Source: Acetobacteraceae bacterium
GTDB taxonomy: Bacteria; Pseudomonadota; Alphaproteobacteria; Acetobacterales; Acetobacteraceae
Direction of reading: 5' to 3'
Assembly (NCBI GenBank): GCA_003133265.1
Contig: PKWQ01000341.1
Location: forward strand, 865 to 7,317
Length of the DNA stretch: 6,453 bases
The position numbers and the translations under genes are program-made. Positions 1-5,626 of the stretch are shown one piece after another. Under the pieces are notes generated by a model. That model searched no databases, was not told where the DNA came from, and worked only from the letters and a program-made list of their open reading frames with translations. Position 1 is the first letter of the stretch; each line of letters begins with the position of its first letter.

Positions 1-1115
1 ACGATGTCGTAGGGCACCTTGGCTTCGGCCAGCAGCACGTTCATGTGGCCGGGCATGCGGCCGGCGACGGGATGGATGGCGTATTTCACCTCCACCCCTT
101 CCTTCTTCAGCGTGTCCGCCATCTCGCGCAGGGAGTGCTGCGCCTGGGCGACCGCCATGCCGTAGCCGGGCACGATGATCACCTTGGAGGCGTTCTTCAT
201 GATGAAGGCCGCGTCCTCGGCCGCCCCGCTTTTCACGGTCCGGTCGCCGCTGGCGCCCGCCGCCGGTCCCACGCCCGTATCGGTGCCGAAGCCGCCCAGC
301 AGCACGTTGATGATGCTGCGGTTCATGCCCTTGCACATAATATAAGACAGGATCGCGCCGGACGCGCCGACGAGCGAGCCGGTGATGATCAAAGCGAGGT
401 TCTGGATGGTGAAGCCGATGCCCGCCGCCGCCCAGCCGGAGTAGCTGTTCAGCATGGACACCACCACCGGCATGTCGGCGCCGCCGATCGGGATGATGAG
501 CAGGAAGCCGAGCGCCAGCGCCACCAGGGCGATCGCCCAGAAGGCGATCTGGCTGCCGCTGGCGACGAAGTACACGACCAGCAGCACCAGCAGGATGCCA
601 AGCCCCAGGTTCAGCTTGTGCTGGCCCGGGAACGTGATCGGCGCGCCCTTCATGATCGCCTGCAGCTTGGCGAAGGCGATCAGCGAGCCGGTAAAGGTGA
701 CGGCGCCGATGGCCAGACCGATCGACATCTCCACTAGGCTCTGCGGATGGATATGCGCGGCGGTGCCGATGCCGAACGCTTCCGGCGCGTTCAGTGCCGC
801 GGCGGCGACGAACACGGCGGCGAGGCCCACCAGCGAGTGGAAGGCCGCGACCAGTTGCGGCAGCGCGGTCATCTGGATGCGCCGGGCGACGAAGGTGCCG
901 ATACCGCCGCCGATGGCGACGCCCAGCACGATCAACCCATAGCCGTTGGTGGCCATGCCGGTATGCAGCAGCGTCGCCGCGGCGGCGACCGCCATGCCGA
1001 TCATGCCGAAGCGGTTGCCCTGCTGGGACGTGGTGGGGTGGGACAGGCCGCGCAATGCCAGGATGAACAGCACGGCGGCGACGAGATAGGCGAGAGAGGT
1101 CAAGCTTGCGGACAT
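1..1115 (-). CDS. pntB: NAD(P) transhydrogenase subunit beta (PntB), 3' end cut by window edge
   Basis: My translation from ATG at 1115 gives 371 complete codons (MSASLTSLAYLVAAVLF...) before the left edge; the family is usually about 460 residues, so roughly the last 90 are missing. PntB forms much of the membrane proton channel and, in its C-terminal third, binds NADP(H). Visible are many hydrophobic segments between residues 5 and 260, the conserved His in AFHSLVGLAA (H93), the GGADMPVVVSMLNSYSGWAAAG block (D214) and SYIMCKGMNRS (258-266). The NADP-binding part starts with GGFGTD (274-279) and includes the hallmark PGYGMAVAQAQH (316-327) and HPVAGRMPGHMNVLLAEA (348-365). The start lies 10 bases after the pntAB stop, with only a weak AGGCG ribosome site, so translation is probably coupled within the pnt operon. 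Nothing looks broken. Family identity is certain from sequence; proton pumping is known from family members. Confidence 0.97.
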   Translation of the reverse strand, partial: MSASLTSLAYLVAAVLFILALRGLSHPTTSQQGNRFGMIGMAVAAAATLLHTGMATNGYGLIVLGVAIGGGIGTFVARRIQMTALPQLVAAFHSLVGLAAVFVAAAALNAPEAFGIGTAAHIHPQSLVEMSIGLAIGAVTFTGSLIAFAKLQAIMKGAPITFPGQHKLNLGLGILLVLLVVYFVASGSQIAFWAIALVALALGFLLIIPIGGADMPVVVSMLNSYSGWAAAGIGFTIQNLALIITGSLVGASGAILSYIMCKGMNRSIINVLLGGFGTDTGVGPAAGASGDRTVKSGAAEDAAFIMKNASKVIIVPGYGMAVAQAQHSLREMADTLKKEGVEVKYAIHPVAGRMPGHMNVLLAEAKVPYDI

Positions 1116-1125
1116 CTGCTGACGC

Positions 1126-1518
1126 CTATTTCTTCGATTTGAACATGGAGAGCATGCGCTGCGTGACGACGAAACCGCCGAATATGTTCACGCTGGCGAG
1201 GGTGACGGCGACGAAGCCGAAACCCATCGCCCAGGCGCTGGTGCCAAGGCCGGTCGCCAGCATGGCGCCGACGATGATCACCGAGCTGATGGCGTTGGTC
1301 ACCGCCATCAGCGGCGAGTGCAGCGCCGGGGTGACGTTCCACACCACATAGTAGCCGACGAAGCAGGCCATCAGGAAAATGGCCAACAGGAAGATGAAGG
1401 GCTCGGCCGCCGCGGCCGGCGCGCCTGCCGCCTCGGCCATGCTGTGCAGATTCGCGGCCAGTTCCTGGGCGCGCTCTGCGATCCGTGCGGCCTGATCGGC
1501 CAACTCGTTCGGGTTCAT
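1126..1518 (-). CDS. pntAB: NAD(P) transhydrogenase subunit alpha part 2 (PntAB), membrane subunit
   Basis: This 130-residue protein is the short membrane half of the split alpha subunit. Residues 1-38 are an Ala/Glu-rich soluble stretch. Three hydrophobic segments follow at about 40-60, 77-96 and 97-119. The conserved block VGYYVVWNVTPALHSPLMAVTN (54-75) and the ending FVVTQRMLSMFKSKK are typical of the family. It joins PntB to form the proton channel. I chose ATG at 1518 rather than the GTG codon immediately before it (1521), because GGAGAG then sits about six bases upstream, whereas it would be too close to the GTG. The gene is 16 bases downstream of the pntAA stop and 10 bases upstream of pntB, so all three are one operon. 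The split of PntA into two proteins matches the Rhodospirillum rubrum arrangement and differs from the fused enterobacterial PntA. Confidence 0.96.
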   Translation of the reverse strand: MNPNELADQAARIAERAQELAANLHSMAEAAGAPAAAAEPFIFLLAIFLMACFVGYYVVWNVTPALHSPLMAVTNAISSVIIVGAMLATGLGTSAWAMGFGFVAVTLASVNIFGGFVVTQRMLSMFKSKK

Positions 1519-1534
1519 CACACTCTCTCCGGTG

Positions 1535-2674
1535 TCAGGCAGCCTGGGCGGGCAGGAAAAGCGGGTGGATCACGGCTCCGCCGCGGGTCAGCGCCACACC
1601 TTTAACGATATCGTCCGCCTCGGGCAGCTTCGGAGACTGCGTCTCCTTGTCCCAGAAGGTGGTCAGGAACGTCATCAGGTTGCGCGCATAGAGCGAACTG
1701 GAGGCGACGGCGATACGCCCGGGCCAGTTGCGGTAGCCCAGGATGGTGACCCCGTTCGGCGTCACGATCCGCTCGCCCGGCACGGTGGCGGCGCAGTTGC
1801 CGCCGGCTTCCGCCGCCAGATCGATGATCACGCTGCCGGGACGCATGCTGTCCACCATCGCCTGATTGACGATGATCGGCGCCTTGCGGCCCATCACCAG
1901 GGCGGTGGTGATGACGATGTCGTTCTTGGCCACCGTCGTCGCCATCAGCTCCGCCTGCTTCTGGCGGAAAGCGTCGCTCATTTCCTTGGCGTAGGCGCCG
2001 GTCTGGCCGGAGGTTTCCTCGTCCTCGACCCCGACGAAGCTGGCGCCGAGGGACTTGATCTCCCCTTTCGCCGCCGGGCGGACGTCGGTCGCCGAGACGA
2101 TGGCGCCGAGCCGGCGGGCGGTGGCGATCGCCTGCAACCCGGCCACGCCGGCGCCCACGACGAACACGCGGGCCGGCGGCACGGTGCCGGCGGCGGTCAT
2201 CATCATCGGGAAGCCGCGCTCGAACGCCCAGGCCGCCTCGATCACGGCGCGGTAGCCGGCGAGGTTGGCCTGGCTGGACAGCACGTCCATCGATTGGGCC
2301 CGGGTGATTCGCGGCAGCAGTTCCATCGCCACCGCGTCGATCCCGGCCTGGGCCAGCGAGGGCACCAGATCGGGGTCGGCGAAGGCACCGGAAATGCTGA
2401 CCAGCAGCGCCCCGCGCGGGATCAGCGCTCGCTGCTCCGCTTCCGGCGTCTGCACCGCCAGCACGATCCCGGCCCCGTTCAGGGCGGCACCGGGATCGGC
2501 GGCGATTTCCGCCCCCGCGGCTGCGAACTCCGCATCCGCGATGGAGGCATGCGCCCCCGCCCCGGTTTCCACTGCAACCGTCAGCCCCAACGCGACGTAT
2601 TTCTTTACTGTCTCGGGAGTGGCCGCGACGCGCGTTTCAGACGCACGTCTTTCCTTCAGCACCGCCAGGCGCAT
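1535..2674 (-). CDS. pntAA: NAD(P) transhydrogenase subunit alpha part 1 (PntAA), NAD(H)-binding
   Basis: This 379-residue soluble subunit binds NAD(H) and exchanges hydride with the NADP(H) domain of PntB, using proton motive force to make NADPH. The N-terminus MRLAVLKERRASETRVA is the alanine dehydrogenase/PntA N-terminal pattern. The RQD loop of the R. rubrum enzyme is recognisable as R122, Q127 and D130 in PRITRAQSMDVLSSQANLAGYRA. The Rossmann motif is VVGAGVAGLQAIATARRLGA (172-191), with D197 ending the second strand. A mobile-loop equivalent, SGQTGAYAKEM (222-232), carries Y228. GSVIIDLAAEAGGN (280-293) closes the nucleotide site. The length matches the family (about 380). ATG at 2674 is supported by AGAGGA with seven intervening bases. 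It is the first gene of pntAA-pntAB-pntB and is preceded by a long leader with a hairpin. No key residue is missing. Confidence 0.97.
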   Translation of the reverse strand: MRLAVLKERRASETRVAATPETVKKYVALGLTVAVETGAGAHASIADAEFAAAGAEIAADPGAALNGAGIVLAVQTPEAEQRALIPRGALLVSISGAFADPDLVPSLAQAGIDAVAMELLPRITRAQSMDVLSSQANLAGYRAVIEAAWAFERGFPMMMTAAGTVPPARVFVVGAGVAGLQAIATARRLGAIVSATDVRPAAKGEIKSLGASFVGVEDEETSGQTGAYAKEMSDAFRQKQAELMATTVAKNDIVITTALVMGRKAPIIVNQAMVDSMRPGSVIIDLAAEAGGNCAATVPGERIVTPNGVTILGYRNWPGRIAVASSSLYARNLMTFLTTFWDKETQSPKLPEADDIVKGVALTRGGAVIHPLFLPAQAA

Positions 2675-2700
2675 CCGCTGATCCTCTGCTCACAATTAAG

Positions 2701-2725
2701 GGGGAACGGAGAGCCCCGTTGCCCC
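2701..2725 (-). promoter_or_regulatory. GC-rich hairpin in the pntAA leader
   Basis: Read on the minus strand, GGGG-c-AACGG pairs with CCGTT-CCCC across a six-base loop (GGCTCT). This makes nine base pairs with one bulged C. It ends 26 bases before the pntAA start codon and just upstream of its ribosome site (AGAGGA). The sequence after it is CTTAATTG, not a run of T, so it is not a standard terminator. It could stabilise the transcript or tune translation. The pairing is directly visible; the role is inference. Confidence 0.4.
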
Positions 2726-2827
2726 GCCAGACCACACGGCGCCGTTGCGTACAACGCCGCATGGGACGCAAGACGATTCTGTCGGCCTTTTAGGCCGGAA
2801 GCCGGATGGATGAAAGGGGGAGAAAAG

Positions 2828-2857
2828 ATAATAATGATACCACCATGATCGATGGAA
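2828..2857 (-). promoter_or_regulatory. candidate promoter of the pnt operon
   Basis: The only AT-rich island of the gap reads GTATCATTATTATCTTTTCT on the minus strand (2840-2821). TATTAT (2833-2828) is five of six to the -10 consensus, and TTCCAT (2857-2852) lies 18 bases upstream as a weak -35. Transcription would then begin near 2821, giving a leader of about 145 bases. An overlapping TATCAT (2839-2834) is an alternative -10. This is a pattern call only. Confidence 0.3.
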
Positions 2858-3069
2858 GCCCTGCCCTGACCGCAGAACTGCGTGGCACGGGGGCGCAACA
2901 GCCGGGCCAGAGCGTCAGGCGCCGGGTTCAGCGGAACGGCCGCACCCTTGGCCGGTGCCATTCCTGAAAGCTTACATTTCGGCAATGCCGCCGGCACGGA
3001 CCGGCTGACTGATGAAGCCGCTCGGCAAGCCGGAGGTCGGTCCGCCCGGGTCAAATCCGCGATTGAGAA

Positions 3070-3777
3070 TCAGACCGCGGCGTCCATGCCATCCAGCCAT
3101 TCTGTCAGCGCGGCCCGATGGAGATCGATCAGCCCGGCCAGGTCCTCGGGCAACGGCTGGCTTGTGGACCCACAGAACGCCGCGACGGTGGCGTCGATGT
3201 CGAGCCAGGCCGACACTGCCTCCCCGGCGGCAAGCGCATCGAGTGTCACGCGCCGATCCGCCAGCCGCCCGGCCTCGTCGGGTTCGGCACGGACCAGAAG
3301 ATCCAGCATGCGGCGGTACAGCACACGATAGCGCTCGCCGATCGCGAGGAACGGCTCCACCCCCTGGCGCAGCAGGAAATCGGCAACCGTGCCGTCCTGG
3401 CCGCGCCTTCCCTCGCTGCCTGGATGCGGCACGACGGTGGCGAAGGTTTCGATGCCGCCGGCCTCGACCATTCGACCGAGCGGGTACAGGCGGCAGACCA
3501 CGGGCCGGTCATCGTGTACCGCGCATGCACGGCCGATCAGGAACGGGCACGCTCCGTCCGCCTCGTTACGCAGCATGGTACCGCCCGCCTCGGTGTAGCG
3601 GGCGATGAACGCGGTCGTGGACAACCCGCGCGCCCGGGCAAGACGCAGGATCTCGTAGGGGCCGATGCGGATCCCCATGTCGTGGCAGCAGTACCCGCAG
3701 CCAGCGCAGGCATACGAGAACGCACTGTCGCGCTGCAGCGGTGGCCCGCTTTCCAGCGGAAGGCGAGCATAGGCCAT
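3070..3777 (-). CDS. YkgJ-family CxxCxxCC cysteine-cluster protein (putative zinc/iron-chelating)
   Basis: This 235-residue protein carries the signature of the YkgJ/UPF0153 family: CAGCGYCC gives C24, C27, C30 and C31, followed by ACPFL (C77), RACAVHDDRPVVCRLYPLG (C85 and C95) and the typical CRxYP ending. The family is thought to bind a zinc ion or an iron-sulfur cluster, but its biochemical role is poorly defined. The cluster domain covers about residues 20-120. The remainder (about 130-235) is a charged, Ala/Leu-rich, probably helical extension with an extra Cys at 202 and no motif I recognise. There is no signal peptide, so it is probably cytoplasmic. ATG at 3777 is well supported by GGAGG with seven intervening bases. 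The neighbour upstream on the same strand ends 111 bases earlier, so co-transcription is possible. The family call is firm; substrate and partner are unknown. Confidence 0.9.
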   Translation of the reverse strand: MAYARLPLESGPPLQRDSAFSYACAGCGYCCHDMGIRIGPYEILRLARARGLSTTAFIARYTEAGGTMLRNEADGACPFLIGRACAVHDDRPVVCRLYPLGRMVEAGGIETFATVVPHPGSEGRRGQDGTVADFLLRQGVEPFLAIGERYRVLYRRMLDLLVRAEPDEAGRLADRRVTLDALAAGEAVSAWLDIDATVAAFCGSTSQPLPEDLAGLIDLHRAALTEWLDGMDAAV

Positions 3778-3813
3778 GGCACGGCCTCCGATGGAGTCAG
3801 CGGCCCATTAGCG

Positions 3814-3891
3814 GGTCTGGCCTGAAGGGTTAGCGAGCTTTTTCAGGAAACGGCGCCTTGGTCTGGTCTGAAGAATCGGAGCGTTTTTTCA
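3814..3891. repeat. two diverged copies of a 32-bp direct repeat, each ending in a T-run
   Basis: Copy one is 3814-3845 and copy two is 3860-3891, offset by exactly 46 bases with no gaps. I count 24 of 32 identical positions. Both begin GGTCTGG(C/T)CTGAAG and end with TTTTTCA. The second copy overlaps the stop codon of the small Pro/Gln-rich protein. Within copy one, CCTGAA (3820-3825) can also pair with TTCAGG (3842-3847). The T-runs are on the plus strand, so they would not terminate the minus-strand genes. The function is unknown. Confidence 0.5.
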
Positions 3892-4239
3892 CTTTGATTT
3901 CACCTTGATTTCATGCGTTTCCCACCCCCCCTCGCCTTTCTGCTGCACTGAGCCTGGCGCGCCGAGTGTCGTAGGCTCCTTGATTGGTTGCGGCGTCTGG
4001 AGCTGCGGCGCCAGAGGTTGCGGCGCCGGAGGTTGCGGCGTCTGGGGTTGCGGCGCCGGGCTGGGCGAGGCCCTCTCTGGACCGCCTTGAGGATTACTAT
4101 ACTTCAGATATATGCCTGAGTTCGCGTCGGAGACATCTATTCCCATGGCGGCGCCGAATGTCGCCACCGCGGCAGCGAGCCCGAGCGCACCGCGCCGGTT
4201 CAGAACGGTTTCGGGCTGGGTCTTCTTGTGGTCAGCCAT
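3889..4239 (-). CDS. small Pro/Gln-rich protein with a Tat-like/hydrophobic N-terminus, hypothetical
   Basis: I do not recognise a family. The start at ATG 4239 (MADHKKTQPETVLNRRGALG...) gives 116 residues and has AAGGA about eight bases upstream. The open frame continues to 4329, but those 30 codons lack a ribosome site and look like non-coding leader. Residues 14-34 (LNRRGALGLAAAVATFGAAMG) form a twin-Arg followed by a hydrophobic stretch, resembling a weak Tat signal or a membrane anchor; no clear cleavage site is visible. Residues 35-60 hold DVSDANSGIYLKYSNPQGG. Residues 61-85 are five pentapeptides of the form (P/Q/L)(A/T)PQ(P/L), and the tail is charged, ending EIKVKSK. The protein is probably envelope-located and largely disordered, with the PQ repeats acting as a spacer. 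It lies 111 bases upstream of the cysteine-cluster gene, but no functional link is evident. Confidence 0.72.
   Translation of the reverse strand: MADHKKTQPETVLNRRGALGLAAAVATFGAAMGIDVSDANSGIYLKYSNPQGGPERASPSPAPQPQTPQPPAPQPLAPQLQTPQPIKEPTTLGAPGSVQQKGEGGWETHEIKVKSK
3986..4060 (-). repeat. five tandem 15-bp units inside the Pro/Gln-rich gene
   Basis: On the plus strand the units start at 3986, 4001, 4016, 4031 and 4046, with consensus GGTTGCGGCG(TC/CC)(T/G)G(G/A). Units one and four are identical; units three and five differ at one base. The unit is a multiple of three, so copy-number change keeps frame and adds or removes one pentapeptide (PAPQP, QTPQP, PAPQP, LAPQL, QTPQP). This is a minisatellite typical of slippage or unequal exchange. 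Confidence 0.9.
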
Positions 4240-4519
4240 GTCCGCTTTCCTTTCCGCAGGCCACCGCGGTGCCAGCTTGGCAAGTACCATCCGAGGTCCC
4301 CCAAAGGGACGGCGAGAACGGTACCGCATGAAATTTCAAGCAGAAAGCCAAATGTTTTGCAATAAAACCGAACCCGGGCAGCCCAATCGCGTCAACCTGA
4401 CAGGATCGCGGTCTAAGGCTCCCCACAGGCAGTCCCACGCAGGCTGAACGCCCGCACCACGGCATCGGCGATGGTGAACGTAGTCTCGCAGACCAAGACC
4501 CTCGCCGCCGTGGGCCGCT
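4240..4519. other. 280-bp gap with the leader of the Pro/Gln-rich gene
   Basis: I see no supported gene. On the minus strand, toward the small gene, there is an AT-rich stretch (4330-4368) containing inverted repeats GTTTT-gcaat-AAAAC (4354-4368) and GAAATTTC (4330-4337), then the palindrome CGGTACCG (4319-4326), a hairpin GTCCC-5 nt-GGGAC (4296-4310) and a hairpin TGCCA-gct-TGGCA (4270-4282). The minus-strand sequence 4350-4335, TGGCTTTCTGCTTGAA, resembles a sigma-54 site, but its -12 GC is GA. At the other end, GTGGG-9 nt-CCCAC (4510-4528) spans the stop codon of the oxidoreductase gene and is not followed by a T-run. The promoter of the small gene probably lies in 4330-4370. Confidence 0.4.
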
Positions 4520-5461
4520 TTATCCCACCAGCGGCCGCACCTCGGCCGCGAACCGATCCATCCGCTCCAGGCTCTCGGCCAGGCTCTCGCCGCGGAAATC
4601 AAAAATTAACTCATCCACCCCGATCGCCGCGAAGGCTCGGATATCGTCCGCGACCTGCTCCGCCGTGCCGGAAAACGGCCTGCGCCCGCCATCCGGTCCG
4701 GGCAGCGCCACATCGTATAACGGCGCCTTGTAGGAGATCGTCAGGGCGGAAAAATCTCGCCCCTCCGCCTCGGTCAGCCGTTTCAGCTCATCGAGCTTGG
4801 CCCGCAGTTCGGCCGGCGGCAGCGGCACCGCGGCGATGGCGCCCACCGGATGCCAGCCATCGCCATACCGCGCTGCCCGACGCAGCGCCGCGCGGCTGTG
4901 CCCGCCCACCCAGATCGGCGGATATGGCTTCTGCACCGGCTGCGGTTCGCAGCGTAACGCCTTGAATGAATAGAATTCACCCGCATGGGACACCGGCGAT
5001 TGCGTCCACAGTTTGCGCAAGATCGCCAGATACTCGTCGCTGACCGCGCCGCGCCGGACGAAATCCGCCGTACCCAGCGCCGCGAATTCCTCCTCCAGCC
5101 AGCCCACGCCCACGCCGAGCGTCACCCGCCCCTCGCACATCACGTCGATGGTGGCGATCATCTTCGCGGTCAGCACCGGGTTGCGGTAGGGCAGGATCAG
5201 CACGCTGGTCACCAGCCGCAGCCGCTCGGTGCGTCCGGCGACGAAGGCCAGCATCGACAGCACCTCCAGCGCGTCGCCGTGGCTCGGATGCTCGCCGGAG
5301 ACGGTGTAGGGATAGCGCGAGGAGACCTCGACCGGGAAAACCACATGGTCCGCGATCATCGCGGAATGGAACCCGAGCCGCTCGCCGCCTTGCGCCAGCG
5401 CGACGACCGCCGGGCCGTTGGCCAGGGGGCCGCGTGTGGGGAGATAGAAACCATAACGCAC
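4520..5461 (-). CDS. LLM-class (luciferase-like) flavin/F420-dependent oxidoreductase
   Basis: This 313-residue protein belongs to the bacterial luciferase-like superfamily (a TIM barrel using FMN or coenzyme F420), resembling the group annotated as probable F420-dependent oxidoreductases of the Rv2161c type. Visible are MRYGFYLPTRGP at the N-terminus, AMIADHVVFP (34-43), LVTSVLILPYRNPVLTAKMIATIDVMCEGRVTLGVGVGW (83-121, split here into the known consecutive blocks) and EEEF, PPIWVGG (181-187), GDGWHPVG (200-207) and FSGTAEQVADDIRAFAAIGVDELIFDF near the C-terminus. It is full length. The start is GTG at 5461, supported by GGGAGGA about eight bases upstream. It is cytoplasmic and its substrate cannot be told from sequence; many alphaproteobacterial members use FMN. 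It diverges from hddA, with a 161-base shared intergenic region. Confidence 0.92.
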   Translation of the reverse strand: MRYGFYLPTRGPLANGPAVVALAQGGERLGFHSAMIADHVVFPVEVSSRYPYTVSGEHPSHGDALEVLSMLAFVAGRTERLRLVTSVLILPYRNPVLTAKMIATIDVMCEGRVTLGVGVGWLEEEFAALGTADFVRRGAVSDEYLAILRKLWTQSPVSHAGEFYSFKALRCEPQPVQKPYPPIWVGGHSRAALRRAARYGDGWHPVGAIAAVPLPPAELRAKLDELKRLTEAEGRDFSALTISYKAPLYDVALPGPDGGRRPFSGTAEQVADDIRAFAAIGVDELIFDFRGESLAESLERMDRFAAEVRPLVG

Positions 5462-5622
5462 CGCCCGTTCCTCCCTGGGTCTGCCGCCTGCTATACGCTA
5501 ATCTTATGGCGATCGGCCCCACCATTGCCTGGACCAACGCCACCAAAAGCGCCGGCCCGACGGCCATACGGTTTTGACGCTCTGACAACCAGGATGGGGA
5601 CCACCAGGATGGGGACCACCAG
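5462..5622. promoter_or_regulatory. divergent intergenic region between the LLM gene and hddA
   Basis: These 161 bases must carry the promoters of both divergent genes unless hddA is read from further left. The ribosome site of the LLM gene (GGGAGGA, minus strand) is at the left end. TATACG (5492-5497), with a weak TTCCTC (5468-5473) 18 bases before it, could be a plus-strand promoter. A 23-codon plus-strand frame (5506-5577, MAIGPTIAWTNATKSAGPTA...) has no ribosome site and would be leaderless; I cannot support it as a gene. The right end is the tandem repeat described separately. Confidence 0.35.
5588..5622 (+). repeat. 15-bp tandem duplication abutting the hddA start codon
   Basis: AGGATGGGGACCACC occurs at 5591-5605 and again at 5606-5620 without a mismatch. 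The repeat extends to ACC on the left (5588-5590) and AG on the right (5621-5622), making 2.3 units in 35 bases. The second unit supplies the only purine-rich stretch at ribosome-site distance from the hddA ATG (GGGGA, seven bases before it), so the duplication may affect its translation. Confidence 0.9.
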
Positions 5623-5626
5623 ATGA
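5594..5626 (+). other. ten-codon frame overlapping the hddA start (ATGA)
   Basis: The repeat contains two ATG codons in one frame. Reading from 5594 gives MGTTRMGTTR and then TGA at 5624-5626, which overlaps the hddA ATG as ATGA. Such overlaps often couple translation of two genes. No good ribosome site precedes the first ATG, and the frame is open further to the left without a credible protein, so this may be a by-product of the duplication. Its role is inference. Confidence 0.3.

Larger units (their letters stand above)
2675..3069. other. 395-bp gap between the cysteine-cluster gene and pntAA
   Basis: No convincing gene is found here on either strand; an open minus-strand frame (3054-2656) gives a low-complexity protein I do not recognise that runs into pntAA. 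The gap holds, from right to left, the 3' side of the cysteine-cluster gene with a small inverted repeat (GCCGG cacgga CCGGC near 2990-3010), an AT-rich patch at 2821-2840, a CGGCC-tttta-GGCCG inverted repeat near 2784-2798, a CGTTG-cgta-CAACG inverted repeat near 2743-2756, and the leader hairpin at 2701-2725. None of the inverted repeats is followed by a clear T-run in the direction of the genes, so I call no terminator. Confidence 0.5.

Noticed and set aside
45..942. Plus-strand open frames opposite pntB
   Set aside because: The minus strand here encodes an unmistakable PntB; the plus-strand products are low-complexity shadows.
2685..2697. AATTGTGAGC on the minus strand, resembling half of a lac operator
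   Set aside because: Only ten bases match and there is no symmetric second half; chance is sufficient.
1532..2848. Plus-strand open frame of 438 codons opposite pntAA
   Set aside because: It mirrors a well-conserved PntAA and its product is Arg/His/Gly-rich without any recognisable domain.
2656..3054. Minus-strand open frame of 132 codons in the gap before pntAA
   Set aside because: It overlaps the pntAA start, has no recognisable domain, and spans the likely promoter and leader.
4413..4519. Minus-strand frame reading CETTFTIADAVVRAFSLRG before a stop, looking like a gene tail
   Set aside because: No start codon or ribosome site is found for it, and it lies directly after the LLM stop in a different frame; it is too short to call a gene remnant.
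4510..4528. Inverted repeat GTGGG/CCCAC as terminator of the LLM gene
   Set aside because: It spans the stop codon itself, the stem is only five pairs and no T-run follows on the minus strand.
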